A stretch of DNA of 60,000 bases. Source: Polytrichum commune. Taxonomy: Eukaryota; Streptophyta; Polytrichopsida; Polytrichales; Polytrichaceae. The notes below the pieces were generated by a model. The model was given only the letters and a program-made list of their open reading frames with translations. It was not told the origin of the DNA and made no database searches. This document shows, piece after piece, positions 45,116-57,557 of the stretch (the first letter of the stretch is position 1; each line of letters begins with the position of its first letter). The stretch is from positions 48,572,758-48,632,757 of the forward strand of contig OX485805.1 of assembly GCA_950295325.1 (NCBI GenBank), given 5' to 3'. A program made the translations under genes and the position numbers.

Positions 45116-45974
45116 TAGGGCCACTTCACACACAAGCCAAGGGTTGTGACCATGTAGTTGTGAGGGCCCTTGACTCTCATCCAAAGGTTGTACCAACTAT
45201 CTGAAGCCATTGATTATGACATGGTTTACCGGAACTTGCGTCTATCTATCTGTTGGAGGTGGGTTTGATGCAAATTCCACCAAACCATGACATATTATCC
45301 ATAGTTTGTGATGTAAGAATTCATGTAAACAATATATTCATGGCTAAAAAAAGGGGTAATTAGGGCTTCACCTTTCAATGCAAATTGAACTTCAACGGTC
45401 TCAACATTTTCGACCAATTAGAGATCTTAGGGTTGGTTCACATGGGGTCCCAAGCCCTAAGTCCCAAGTATGACACGGATGCCTACATGGCAACAATTTT
45501 TTGAAGGTAAAGCTTGGAACTTGTGTTGAGACTTGGGTCAAGCAAAAATCTAGACCCAACTCTCAACACAAGTCTGCAAATGTTTTTACATTAAATGATT
45601 AAGATCCAACCTTAATGATAATTAACCATATTTTGATGGTTTCTTGAGGCTCAAAGGTTGGGACTTTGCCTCCATGTTGGGACTTGCTAGCATGAGTGGA
45701 CTTGGAACTTGCACCAACTCAAGCTCAACCCAACTCTCACACAAGTCCCAAGCCTCATCTCCAAAAAAATGTTGCCATGTAGGCATCCATGTCATACTTG
45801 GGACTTATGACTTGGGACCCATGTGAAGTGGTAAATCCCAACTTCCATGCTCTCAAAGGCTAAGATTGCAAGGATTTACCTCAAGTAACTTGGGCCTTAG
45901 GACTTAGGACCATGTGAACCGGCCCTGAGAATGCAATGGTCACGGGCCTCAATTTCGATTGTGAAGTGGCCCTT
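45116..45974. mobile_element. Foldback element, TIR AGGGCCACTTCACA
   Basis: AGGGCCACTTCACACACAAG at 45117 is matched in inverted order by TGTGAAGTGGCCCT near 45960-45973. The same TIR bounds the element at 46551-47060. A second foldback (45429-45926) lies inside it. Confidence 0.7.
45429..45926. mobile_element. Nested foldback, TIR AGGGTTGGTTCACATGG
   Basis: Left terminus AGGG(T/C)(T/C)GGTTCACATGG is matched by CCATGTGAACCGGCCCT ending at 45926. An inner inverted pair of about 65 bp (45438-45500 and 45768-45831, sharing CAAGTATGACA and GATGCCTACATGGCAACA) shows a further foldback or duplicated TIR. Confidence 0.7.
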
Positions 45975-46042
45975 GTAGGAAGGAGCTTCCTCTCTTTCAA
46001 TTCACAAGCATGCTCTTGCGACTCAAACAACGCATGCCCGGA

Positions 46043-46552
46043 TTAAGGGATTGTTTACATCATGGACCACGAAGTCGTCCCATCTCAAAGGTCATTTTTC
46101 CATGCTCACACTTCATGGTAACACTTCTATGGTCCAATATTTTTTTTTAAATGCATTCTTAAAGCCTTTTGGGCCCTTGACTAGGTGTAAACCGAACGTG
46201 GACCAATAGAAGTGACCATGCTCATGGAAGTGGATGTGTTGATTTTTTACATAGATATATATAGACATAGATATAATAAAAATATTAAAATGACATTTTT
46301 CTGCCATGGTCCCTTGACATTTGCAGCGAGAGAACATGTTTTGCCTCTCCCACTCCAATACCCATTGGACCATGACAATGGATATTGTAGGCTTAAAAAT
46401 AAGCCTTTTGGGGACCTCAAGTTCCATGGCCACTCTTACAATTTTTTTTCTTGATGTAAACCAACATGGTCCCATGACAAGTTCGACATCCAATCACATA
46501 TTTAAGAAGAGCAAGGGACGACTTCATGGTCCATGATGTAAACAACCCCTAA
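46043..46552. mobile_element. Foldback element, TIR (A/G)GGG(A/G)TTGTTTACATCATGG
   Basis: GGGATTGTTTACATCATGGA on the left is matched by CCATGATGTAAACAACCCCT on the right. The next 16 bases inward, GAAGTCGTCCC-like, are also conserved. It ends where the next foldback begins (CCCCTAAGGGCC), so one element inserted at the other's edge. Confidence 0.75.
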
Positions 46553-47060
46553 GGGCCACTTCACACACGAGCCAAGAGTTGTGACCATGAAATTGTGAGA
46601 GCCCAAAAGAAAGTGTCAAAGGCCATCCCAACACACCTCCCAAATCATGTAGTGTGGTCACGGACCTTCAAGTGTAGTGTGAAGTCAAATGTGACTGGGC
46701 CCTCAACCAAAGGCTATTTCAATGAATTTCTATTCATGCGGGTCCTCACACATGATAAAATAAAACAAATCAACAGTTGTGAACATTCGGAGTGCCATGG
46801 TCTTCCACCGGTTTTATGTTAGACCTACCTCCAAGACTCAGGTGGTTTTTGAAAATAGTCCAAGTGACCATGAACCATGATCCATTCGATGCCATGTAGG
46901 AATCCATGTAGACGTTACATCCACCTTGCATTTCACATACTCCTTTGGTCCCTCAAGCGTAGTGTGAGGGGAAGTTGGAGCGGCTCCGCCTTTTCCAACA
47001 ACGAGAGTGCTTGAAGTGTAATGGTCATGGGCTCTCAGTCTCATGTGTGAAGTGGCCCTT
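46551..47060. mobile_element. Foldback element, TIR AAGGGCCACTTCACACA
   Basis: AAGGGCCACTTCACACACGA at the left end is matched by TGTGTGAAGTGGCCCTT at 47044-47060. Internal CCATGG/GGTCAC-type inverted segments continue. It is of the same family as 45116-45974. Confidence 0.75.
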
Positions 47061-48025
47061 AGCTGTCCTGTTTCCAGCATAGGAAAATGCACAGAGTGGG
47101 AATAATTGTGAGTGACAGGGGATGGAAAAGCAGGGAGTCTAAGTTTAGTGTTACTTAGATGTGCCCAGATGTTTTCCAGATTACAACAGGCTGTATCTAA
47201 TAAAGTAATTAATTTGTATGAAGCAAGGCCCTTCACATGTCATGTGACATCTCATCTGTTTGAGCATGCACCAAGTGACAACTATCGTAGACATGCTACT
47301 AACCGTGCATATTTGGGTTTCAAATGGTTTTCCACAAGGTGGGTTAAACCTTTTTTTAAAAATTTTTAAAATTTGTAATTAGTAAATGAGATGAGAGTAT
47401 TGTGGTAAAATGAAATGACAATTGTATTTGAAAAGTTGTAACCTTTCTACAATCAAGTTCACAACTATATGCATCAATGTGTGATCAATGTGCCATTCAC
47501 TAACCGTGCATGTTAGGTTTCACTAAAGGAGCTACAAATGTTGCCCTCTTCTTTGTAGGCATAGGAAATTGATGAGGTTTTGATATTGTCCTTTTGACTT
47601 GTGTAGCCATTTTCTTCTCAAGTTGTTGTTGAAATTTTTGCTTCTTTTTTGGCCGTGGCAAGGTCTGCTCTTTTCATCTTCATCAAATTGCTACATCTAC
47701 ACCTTGCTATGTGATTCGACTGAAGGAAACTCCATGATGAGTGTGAGTTGACAGTGATGTTTTAGGTCATTGGCGCGGTCATGATTGAGTTTGAGAGACA
47801 TCGGACGGTTGAGATTGCATGTGATATAATTTGACGGCCGAGATTATAAGTACACGGTAAGTGGCATGGTGGAGTATCGTGACATGCACGGTAAGTGGTG
47901 TTGCACAATTAGTAGCATGTCTATGATAGCGGTCACGAAACAACGCATCAATATAAAAATATCAATGCGGTAAGTGAAACTCACTACACTAAATAGGGTA
48001 TTTAGTGTACACTAAATATCAATAG
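47061..48025. other. Intergenic DNA
   Basis: No gene recognised. From about 47970 a series of CACTAAA and TAGTGT motifs begins. Confidence 0.4.
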
Positions 48026-48260
48026 CCCTATGAAAGTAAGTAACATTAAATGTAAACTCAAACACTGAATATCAACTATGGTAATATGTGGACGTGACAT
48101 GTTTGAATTTAGTGTTAGTAAGGATATGAAAAGAAAGGATATAATAAGGGAGGGGGCAATAGGGAAGGTAGCTGCACATTTATGTCTAACACTAATTGTC
48201 AAGGAATTGAAAATTAGTGTTGAGTAGGGTAGGGTGGTAACAACACTAAATATAATCAAA
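48026..48260 (+). repeat. Dispersed repeat, copy B
   Basis: Counterpart of 14405-14663 (see there), same strand and same internal order. Confidence 0.8.
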
Positions 48261-48539
48261 CACTAAATATTATCCTAGTTAGTGTACTTGCGTTGCAAGT
48301 TATGGATGGTTGCTTCTTCAATACGACTTGCTAGGAAGCTCATGGCTAAGAGTGCAATTGCCTTCGTTGCGGCCACTTCCACACTACACGATATATACCA
48401 TTAGTGAGGGTGGTACTAATTCAAGGCACATGCACAATGTAGCCAAATATCAAAGTTACCGACGGCTAAAGTTGCTAAGAGTGACACTGAAGTCATAAAG
48501 ACGGTAAGTTCTATGTTCATTTACCATAGATTTCAAGAA

Positions 48540-49220
48540 ACTTAGTGTGTGTTTGTGGTTAGTGCATATCATGTGCTTGTCAGTGGAATAGTGCCAATAC
48601 TTTCATGCCAATTGCCGATATGTGCTGAGATGAATAATGCTTCCTAGACCTAATTCATAGCATAAAGAAATTTAGTATCACCTTCACTAATTTCCCACCC
48701 TCACTATTAGCCTACACTCACTAATTGGCATTTTTAGTGTAGTTTTCCCAAAATAAGGCAAACCCCAAAATTCAAAGTGCAAATCCCCATGTTGCCACGT
48801 CCGCGCTACACCGATTATCTCAATTAGTGAGGGAGAGAGAAATCAATGAAGGTGACACTAAATTTCTTTACGCTATTAAATTAGTGCCACCAAAAGATCT
48901 AGGAAACCTTCCATCCCGACACTATTTACTAAAAACACTATTCATAGCAGCACTATTCACTGAAAGTATTGGCACTTGGCACTATTCACTGACAAGCATG
49001 TGTTCCCATATAATTTTATTTCGTTTTAAAAGTCTACCAACACCTTAGAACACACATTAATTTTCTTGAAATCTATGGCAAATGAGCATGTGGTCATAAA
49101 TCTAGTGTCACTCAGTAAAAAAATTAGCACTCAATAACTTTGAAATTTGGCTAAATAGTGCATGCTTCGGGAATTAGTATCACCCTCACTAATTGGGATA
49201 ATTAGTGTAGTTTTCCACGC
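48540..49220. repeat. Foldback region rich in TAGTG/CACTA motifs
   Basis: CATGTGCTTGTCAGTG near 48588 is inverted relative to CACTGACAAGCATGTG near 48985. GGTGATACTAAATTTCTTTA-like sequence also occurs in both orientations (near 48665 and 48850). TTAGTGTAGTTTTCC occurs near 48738 and 49201. It looks like one or more non-autonomous elements inserted into each other. Confidence 0.55.
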
Positions 49221-50059
49221 ACATTAGAGAACTCTTTATATTTTGGTATTAATGAAATGATTAGTTTTCAAAAGTTAGTAGGGGGGTTAGATAAGATGAT
49301 AGTTGCTAACTTGAGTAGGCAACACCAAAGATCTTTGGACTCTTGTTTCAAGAGTTCTTAAGAATATTTGTATTTGTTTGGAGTTATAAGTTATTATTCT
49401 ATGCCATCTATATTGCTTAAACTCATTGTATACATACATATTAAGCTCATATTACTCATGTTTTCGTATTCCCTCGATAATACAACAACTTTACACCATT
49501 TGTCATATTAATGAGAAGATGACACCTTGATACACGACTTTTTTTTTGTGTTTCCCAAACATGTCATACTAAAGAGGGAGAACAGTCTTGCTCTCAGATC
49601 CTTTTGAGACCGGGTTATGGTAGTTCGGAGCCAGTGTAGAACTTCAACTTATTCGGTCTCCTGAATGATATGATCAATTGCCATTGTGGTTTTTTAATAA
49701 TCCTTCACCTCACGGTGAGCGAGTCATAATTCATTTTGAATCACTCGATACCTTGAGCATTTGGAGCTATGCTATACTTAAATCCAAGTTGCAAGACTTA
49801 TTCTTTTCTCTACATTTTAGAGAAAAGCACACAAGCATCATTCCTCAAGGTGGATCCCGAAGCTGACTCCACTTTGAGCATACTAAAAGTAGTTCATAAA
49901 TTGTGTATAGCACTTGTCGGCTTATCATCCTTACATGTGGCTGCCTAGATGACTCATTCTGCCAACCGAGAACCACTTACGCAGAGTCGATTCAAGCACC
50001 GCTTTGGTTATGTAACAAATGAAAATGTAGTAAGGTTGAAGCATCTATTGCTGATAAAC
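49221..50059. other. Intergenic DNA
   Basis: No gene recognised. A short open frame at 49678-49866 has no motif. Confidence 0.4.
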
Positions 50060-50062
50060 TAA

Positions 50063-50594
50063 TGCCCCCTTCCCACTTGACTTTAGCTAAGCCTAAAAGC
50101 TGGTTTTAAAAAACACGGCCTTTGCACCGTCGACACTATCTAGTGCTGAGTCTAGTTGACAAATGATGTGGCATGGCTTAAAAGTGGAGGTTTTAAGCTT
50201 TCAGCACCGACCCTCCCATTGGAACTTAAACATGAGGTCAGAATGTAGGACCTTTAAAAGTGTTGCCTCCCGCCCTTGTGATTGGTTGCTTTTTAGTCTT
50301 AGGTGTGAGGGCATGAGGAGCTCCATTAACAAAAACCGATGGCAAGATAGGTGAGTAGTAAGGCATTTGGGGATGGGACAAAAACTACCCAACATTCATT
50401 ACTTGGTAGATAAAACAATGAACATGTGTGAAAGCTACTTAACTAAAACCTACTTGAAAATCTCCGGAGCAAGTTCTTGTAGGTGCATTGGGATAGCTAG
50501 ATGCCTCCGCTATAACTGAGGGAGCTTTACCCGGTTTTTAGGAAATCCTTAGGTTATTTGGTAAAGTTAGGTGGGAAGGGGGCATAATAGTGTT
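50063..50594. mobile_element. MITE with TAA target duplication, 532 bp
   Basis: Starts TGCCCCCTTCCCACTTGAC, ends GTGGGAAGGGGGCA, and is flanked by TAA on both sides (50060-50062 and 50595-50597). A TWA duplication is the mark of PIF/Harbinger (Tourist-like) elements. No transposase is encoded. Confidence 0.75.
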
Positions 50595-50597
50595 TGC

Positions 50598-52857
50598 ATC
50601 TACTTAGGAGGAGTAATATATAGCGGGGAATGTTTTACTTGCGAAGAGAAACAAATTCTAAGGAGAATTCAATAATTTCTTAACAAAAATCATGAATACG
50701 GAAACTGCTACGAATTTCGAAGCATGAATATTAGGGTTACGCATAGTCGATCAATAGGTTAACCTATAACCACTCATCTCAATGCTCCTCTTTGGCCATG
50801 ACAATTCTCAAAACTAGTATGAGGGTAATCAATCACAAGCCGCCACCACATAAACTTTAACTTTGTTCACCTGAAAGTATCTAGATCTCATCTATGTTGG
50901 TATTACATGATCCTAGTGAGCGGTTAAATGGACCTAGTCAACTATGGATGCCTCGACCTTATAGTTGAGAGGGAATTTCGCATGCGGAATTATCGCACAC
51001 GAGCGTACCTCTCATCCGTCCAACATCAAAATTTGACCCCTTATAGGTAAATTGTTGATGATTCATCACAAATGACCTTGAGTACATTGATTTGGGGACT
51101 TTAAAGCTAATCCCAATATCAAAATCAACTACAAAAGTAACCTCCATGTTGCATACCATTTCAAGGCTTTTTATGTTGGATGAGTGAGAGGTATGCATGT
51201 ATATGATGGTTCCCTCTCTCATGTATGGCTCCTTTGATGGTCAGGTAATGGCTAGAATAGGAAAGGATCTACCCTCATCATTTTTTGTTGATACTATCTT
51301 TCTTCAATTGTTTAATAACCTCTCAAAATGTGCACACCGAAGAAAAAATAACACCTCTCCCTTATGTATACTACTACGTACGCTAATGCCTCAAATATAA
51401 CCTCTTTCCTACACCCACATTAGTTCATACGTGGTATGAAGAGTCCAACCCCCCAGCCTCAAATGCACAATGGGGCTTTAAAGGTTGACATGGGAAGGCC
51501 AAGAATCTATGATATTGGTCCATGCAAGCCTATACTGTCTTTTGAAAGGAAAAAACACTTTGATTTCATATTTGTAGATATAGTCATCCAAGAAACACAA
51601 TTAAGTAGTGCTACCCATACCAATGGCATCGACTTCCCAATCAAGATTTAAGCAAATATGGACCAAATCATAAGGTGTATGTACTAAAAACCAACACCGA
51701 CCCTAAAACCATCATTATGTACCACATGCATGCATTTAGAGGTAAGAAATGTATACATGTGGTACATAGTGGTGGATTTAGGTTCAGGGCGGGTTTAGAT
51801 ATACGTACCTTAGTTTGGAACGCATGTTCATGGTGGCCACAACTCAAGAAACAAAATTGCATATGAAATTGATGTTGGACACATGTCAATATGGTTAAGT
51901 GCTACTTTTTTTCTTTTTCTTTTTTCAATTGGTGTGGGGTTTGAAATGGAGTGGGCCATGTCAAGTTGAAATTGCCTTAAGCAACTAGTCAAGCATGCTT
52001 CATAGTGTCATGTATCAACAAAAACACAAGTGGCATGGAGTGTTGCATGTTTAGGCATGATTCATATAATAATGAAGGTGTGATGCATGACATGGTGTGA
52101 TGAATATCGATGATGACAGTGTTGCCACATGATATAATCTGAAGAAAACAAAGCATTGATTGACTTCACAATACACCTAATCTTGAATGTCAAAATATAT
52201 CATGACAAGTGGCTTAGTGATGTGCAAAACAATAACAACGGTGATGTCACATGACACATACAAGTAGGTTATTTATATGCAATATAACATTATATACTTA
52301 AACATCAAACCGTCTTTGGATGTAGTACACATTAACATGTACAAACCATTTTATTTTATTTTTTTGCAAACACGAAGTATTATTGATTTCAAAATTAATG
52401 TGATTCACACCAATTTTAGTTCTAAAGAATGTTTCATGTCACATAGTAATCTTCTAGATAGATGGATACATAGGTAGAGTTGGTGGCTTCATGAGGAAGC
52501 AAGGATGAATGAAGAGCCTAAGATTCGCATGAAGGCTATATTTTATGTACTTTTGACCATTTAATGATATCTTTTAAAGGAACTTTTCATTCTCTAGTTA
52601 CACAAGGTTTGTGAATCCAAGAGGGATATGTCACATACAAGTGTACCACTTGTTTATCCAATAAATGAGCCCCTAGATAGGTTTGTGGTTGTTCATCTTA
52701 AATGACTCAACAAGACAAATGTAGGGTATTTGAAGCTACAGTACACCTTTTACACCCATTATTCTCAAGGGTTGAAGTTAGAATTGTGGATAGAAAATGT
52801 TGGCGGCCACTATAATTTTATGCGTGGGTTAAAAAGTAGGGTGGCTTATAAAAATAT
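50598..52857. other. Intergenic DNA
   Basis: No gene recognised. Short frames near 50959-51889 occur on both strands without motifs. Confidence 0.4.
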
Positions 52858-53993
52858 TCATAAATAAAATAAAATAAAATAAAAGTAACGTCGGGGTTTC
52901 TTTTACACTGACGTGAATGGGAGTCCGTTCCTTTATATTGTGATCATGTTTGACCAAACGTCACCGTAAGGGTACTTCCTCCCCGATGGAAGGTGGGCTC
53001 TTTTATTTTTCAAAGAAAGTGCTATCCCTAGGGGGGATCAACATGGGATTGTTTGTTGTCTATCTTTCTTTTGTTTAATATCAGGTATGTGAGGTATTTA
53101 ATGGGAATTTCGTATAGGTGCTTCATAAGTGTTTTGATTTCGCTTTTAGGTATTTTGAGTTTTTCTAAGTCTTTAATTGGTTGTTCTTGAATAGTCCCTC
53201 TAGCGCCGGCTGTGATAGTGATGAGAGGGTTGACTTGCCACCCGGCTGTTTTGAGTGTTTGGATGAGTGGGTTGTATTTCGCGGTTTTTTCATTGTGTGT
53301 AGTATTTGGGAATATGTCGTGACAGTATGTTAATTCAATGAATATAGTATCTTGTATGTTTACTTGATTGTAGTGTGTGTACGATTTGGTGGACTGCTTT
53401 ATTATGGCGTGCTAAACGCAATCCCTTTAAGTGTTGGTTTGAGCATGTAGAAAGTAAATGTGGCCATGTGTCTATGGCATTGTTGGGGCATAGTGTACAG
53501 TTTGGGTTTGGGTATAAATTAGGCCAGAAGATATTTTTACGGTGGTTACCCATGTATTGGGCATATCGGAATTTTAGAGTTTGTGTAATTTGGGCGTCTG
53601 TTGTTCCGGGGTTTTTCCAAAATTGGTTGGAGAGTTTGTGGTTGATTTGGTCGTTGGATGTCCATTTGTCTATGTATGTGAATTTGGATTGGATCCACCT
53701 TAATTCTTGGTTTTTGTGCTCTTTGTTAATGTATGTTTGTAGGTTCCGTATGGCACCCGTGTGGGTACATGTTGGGACCCCATTGAGCCAATATGGCGTA
53801 GTATGGGCCATATGTATCCTAGGGATGTTGGTAAGTTTGTCTAAGAGGGCTCCATTATTTGCTCGTTGATCCGCAATTTCATTACTTATTATGCCCGTGT
53901 GTGCTCTGACTTTTTGGATTGTGATTTTGTGTGCGGACCATGTTATGTGGTTGACTATAGCAGAAATGAGTATAATTATTCATATTCTTTGTA
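52858..53993 (-). pseudogene. LINE fragment: RNase H end and zinc-binding tail
   Basis: On the minus strand the frame opens after a TGA near 53993 with IISAIVNHITW-like sequence (read as IIILISAIVNHITW). It continues IQKVRAHTGIISNEIADQRA, the C-terminal part of an RNase H domain with its conserved H and D. It runs on to LKFRYAQYMGNHRKNIFWPN and CTLCPN...HLLSTC, the C-x2-C-H-C tail of plant LINE proteins, and stops at 53335. It is truncated at the 5' side, as is usual for LINEs. The presumed 3' end on the minus strand shows four TTTTA units (plus-strand AAAAT repeats at about 52860-52884). Confidence 0.8.
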
Positions 53994-54561
53994 GTCATCA
54001 AGATCTTACGCTCAATTTTTTTGTTGATATTTTGATTGAATTATTTTTTTATTAGAAATTGATCACTAGTAGTAGTTGAGCACATTACAATTACTAACAA
54101 CAATCCACCGAAACAATTTTTTTTTTCACTTTAATCATTACTATAGTAAAACCATGTACATATTAAGGTTATCACATCACAGTATGGGCAGATGTCCATA
54201 GTGATGTGACATGAAGGCCAAAGGACACGTCACGTCCATTTACACATCCCTTGGTGGTAGAGTAGTCACCCAGAGTTCATGGCCATTGCAGATTGCAGGG
54301 TCCAAGGTCTTTTGCCCATGTGTAGTGTGCTAGAAAGGATGACATTATGAATGTTAAAAGGCAATAATTACTATTAATGCGTGTGTTTTTTATTGTGTTG
54401 TTTTTGATGAAGTGTTATTTTCAATAGGAACAAATATATCATTTACTTATGTGCAATTGGGGTTTCTATTTCAAAGCACATGAGCACTTCCAACGCGTTC
54501 AATACATGGAAATACACCGTAACAATCCTCCATACCCCTTCCATACCCTATGGTCCTCCCT
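53994..54561. other. Intergenic DNA
   Basis: AT-rich. No gene recognised. Confidence 0.4.
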
Positions 54562-54822
54562 TTACATGGCCGGGGATTCGTGGCACTCAAGTAAAATCAT
54601 CCGTGCGGATGAAAAAAACACAGGAATCATCTAAATGGCTATTTTTGGGCAATTTGATTATGGAAATAGAGTCAAAGGCCCAAAATTAGTCTAGTGACGT
54701 CACATTCGAATGAATCGGCCCTCAACCCCATAGGGGGGCTTTTTTTATTGGAGCCACTTCATCCACGATATCTTGGATGGATGATTTTACTTGAGTGCCA
54801 CGAATCCCCAGGCCCCTTTACA
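54562..54822. repeat. Inverted repeat (MITE-like)
   Basis: GGGGATTCGTGGCACTCAAG then TAAAATCATCC (about 54575-54605) is inverted at 54777-54812 (GGATGATTTTACTTGAGTGC then CACGAATCCCC). Outer sequence TTTACA(T/C) also pairs. Termini and duplication are not clear. Confidence 0.7.
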
Positions 54823-55889
54823 CCCCCTTGTACATCTTATATACTATTTGTATGGGTAGTGAGACTAAATAATTGGGATTTCAAAGGAAATGGTAGGAGC
54901 CAGAAGCCTGCTGGAAGAAGATATGATGATGCTGAGCAGCTAATGTAGAGTAGAGGCGCCCATGACCGATCACTTGAAGAGATTCTATGTCAAAATTGGA
55001 GAAGTATAAGGTAGTGCAATTTTTTTTTGCCGTGTAGCAAGATAGAATTCAAGAGAACTACACATTTTTTTGATAATTATATTCTTTAAGTTGAAATTAT
55101 TATAAATTTTTGAAGTCAATAGTTGGTTTGCACATATTACCAATGCTTGTGTAATTGTGTAATTTTAACCACTCAGTTCTCCTCATTTTAGCACTCAAAA
55201 CTACTAGGACATGTGTCATGGCACTATTGGTACCAGCCTGGTCGAAATGCAATCCCAACTTGATCAAAAGTGCGGTACCCTATGGAATGCTGATGGGGTC
55301 ATGATTGAGAAGAGGTGCCTCCACTATAGATGGTTTGATAGAGCTATTGTCAACACTGTTAACTAGGGTTACCATGTAATGAATGGTCATAATGTCCATT
55401 GTGATCATTTCAAGGGACATGCTAGGGTGGCTTTCTTTATAATAGCTGCAAAATTTAAATAACAACTATCTACAACATTCGCCCCGGGGTGGGACTCTAG
55501 TTCATACCATGTACAAACTAACATGAGTGTTAGAAGAGGTATTATTTGAGGCTTTAGCATACATAGTATATATATAAGGGAGAGGTATTGCTTTTCTCTA
55601 GTATGTACATCTAAAAAGGCTATTAAATTTTATGAAGCAAAGGTAGATGTACAGAAAGGGGCCTTGACGTTTAGAGAAAAAAATTGACAATAGATGTGTT
55701 AGTTCTATCCACTTCACATTTTCATCCGTTGTTTTCATATGGTCATAATTCTCAATGGCTACCATGGATCTTCTTGTTAGGGTTTGCATATAAATGAACC
55801 CTTCTCCTCTTGGAAGAGTGATTGTTAACCATCTAGGTGGATGACTTGCCAATCTTGTGGCTTGTCATCCATTCCTCCTCTTGTTGGTG
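54823..55889. other. Intergenic DNA
   Basis: No gene recognised. Confidence 0.4.
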
Positions 55890-56100
55890 GATAAGAGATT
55901 AGACTACATCTTCAAATTTTATTAACTACTCCACAATCTAAAATGAATAAAATTGGGAGGACTCATTAATGTATTTAGTTAAAAAAATCAATGAACATAA
56001 ACTTCAAACAACCATAACTAAATTAATGAGATTCTGATTCTCAATTTGATTTCTGTTGATACTTCATTGTAGATTTGCTATTGCGACACGAGTTTCATTG
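55890..56100 (+). repeat. Dispersed repeat, copy 1
   Basis: TTCAAATTTTATTAACTA and, further on, AATGAACATAAAC then GTTGATA...GTAGATTTGCTA recur at about 59440-59470 and 59905-60000 in the same order. The second copy runs off the end of the window. It has a larger internal gap than the first, so one copy carries an insertion or the other a deletion. Confidence 0.6.
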
Positions 56101-57092
56101 TGTGAATCTCATGGGTAGAAGTTGGAGTACATGAAAATTGAACCAAATAACGTCCAAATACCTTCTATGTGCCACAATGTGCTCGTTGCTTGAGGGTTTT
56201 GAAGTGCATTCGGAAAGGCATGCGACTCAGATTATTACACTTTACACTCAAAATCCATGGACTTTCTTGATTTGTTGCAGAGCGTTTTAAGACAAAGGTA
56301 TTCCAAGACCATTCCGGTCATAGAGGACCATCCATTACAGGATCCACGACGGCCAGCTCCAGTGCTGTTAATACTGTTGCAGAGCACAAATTGTTCAACT
56401 AAATAGACGATGGCACTCAGTATGACTACATTGAGTTCCTTGGACAGTAACGTGCAGCAAAGCTTGCAGTCATGATCTACTTTCTTGCATAGTTTCCCTA
56501 CAATCTTGTGAAATTTCTGATAACTTCACAACGTTAACAGTCTTTGATAGTATGGGGCAGTTAGCCTGGTGACCAAGAATTTCCTAGTCTTATTTCTGAT
56601 TCAGTACTTACGATAAGTCGGACTTAACCTGGCCGACTATATTTACAAATTTGGAGTCTTAACATAAATGGACTGAAACTTGGAAAGGTGTCAAACTACA
56701 TACGTACATTTCATCTACTCATTTCTTCACGATTCTTTGTAGACTACGAATATACAAAATTACCATTGTTTTTAACCGCGCCTACAGTGTATATAATTTA
56801 GTCAAGACAGTGAAGGATATTCCAATGCACTTGTGGAAGACCTAGCGTCGAACCAGTCTTGCAAGAGTTAGGTTTACAAACCGGTCAAATCTAGACTCTG
56901 GATTAGGAATTGGTCGCTGCCAGTAACAAATGGACATGAGCTAAGTCTTTATGACTTACTCTTTGCAAAATATTCCATGACTACGCTTGAGTTCCAGAAT
57001 ATGCTCCAGAAGTGATCATCATCATGAGACGGAGATGATGGTCAGATCGATTCTGTAGTGGCCAGTGAATATTGAACAAATTCATCTAAAAA
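56101..57092. other. Region downstream of the small gene
   Basis: No gene recognised. It should contain the 3' UTR of the minus-strand gene at 57093-57557. Confidence 0.4.
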
Positions 57093-57557
57093 TTATGCAG
57101 CGACAGGTGTCTGCTGCTGCTTCCAGAACCTCCAGTTCATGCCCAGTTTGGGTATGATCTTCATGTAACCGCCCATGAACTTGAAAACAGATTGGTAACC
57201 ATGAACTGATGGGGTCGAACTCTTCAAAACATTTGTGGGACTAACTGCAGGTGGAGCTGTGGCCGGAGCTGATCTGGGCTCTTTGTGTACCTCAAAGGTG
57301 CCATTGCCTAATTCGTTGATGGTGATGCTCTTGTAGTCGCAGCAATCGTCGGTGCTGACCACCACCTTCTTGTCAGTAGCAGCGTGCACTGCCCCCATGA
57401 AATACTCGCAGTAGGTTGCATTGAAGTCCACGTCAATGGTGTACTTGCCATCTTTCTCCACGGTGGCCAACTCGGCTTTGTAGTGCGGGTTACCGACTTG
57501 TAGCTTCAGAGCCCCCTGTGTGTGGTTCACAAACACAGTAGATGCCACGTCCGCCAT
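57093..57557 (-). CDS. Small conserved protein, DUF7748-like
   Basis: An intact single-exon frame of 154 residues, ATG at 57557 and stop at 57093. Residues about 5-95 form a compact beta-rich domain: VFVNHTQGALKLQVGNPHYK, then YKAELATVEKDGKYTIDVD, an ATYCEYF motif, and VVVSTDDCCDYKSITINELG. I associate this pattern with a domain of unknown function (DUF7748) in mosses, liverworts and lycophytes. A Pro/Ala-rich linker follows and then a C-terminal segment with GGYMKIIPKLGMNWRFWKQQ. No signal peptide or membrane segment is seen, so it is probably cytosolic. GC-rich codons and an intact frame set it apart from the surrounding DNA. The function is unknown. Confidence 0.75.
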   Translation of the reverse strand: MADVASTVFVNHTQGALKLQVGNPHYKAELATVEKDGKYTIDVDFNATYCEYFMGAVHAATDKKVVVSTDDCCDYKSITINELGNGTFEVHKEPRSAPATAPPAVSPTNVLKSSTPSVHGYQSVFKFMGGYMKIIPKLGMNWRFWKQQQTPVAA

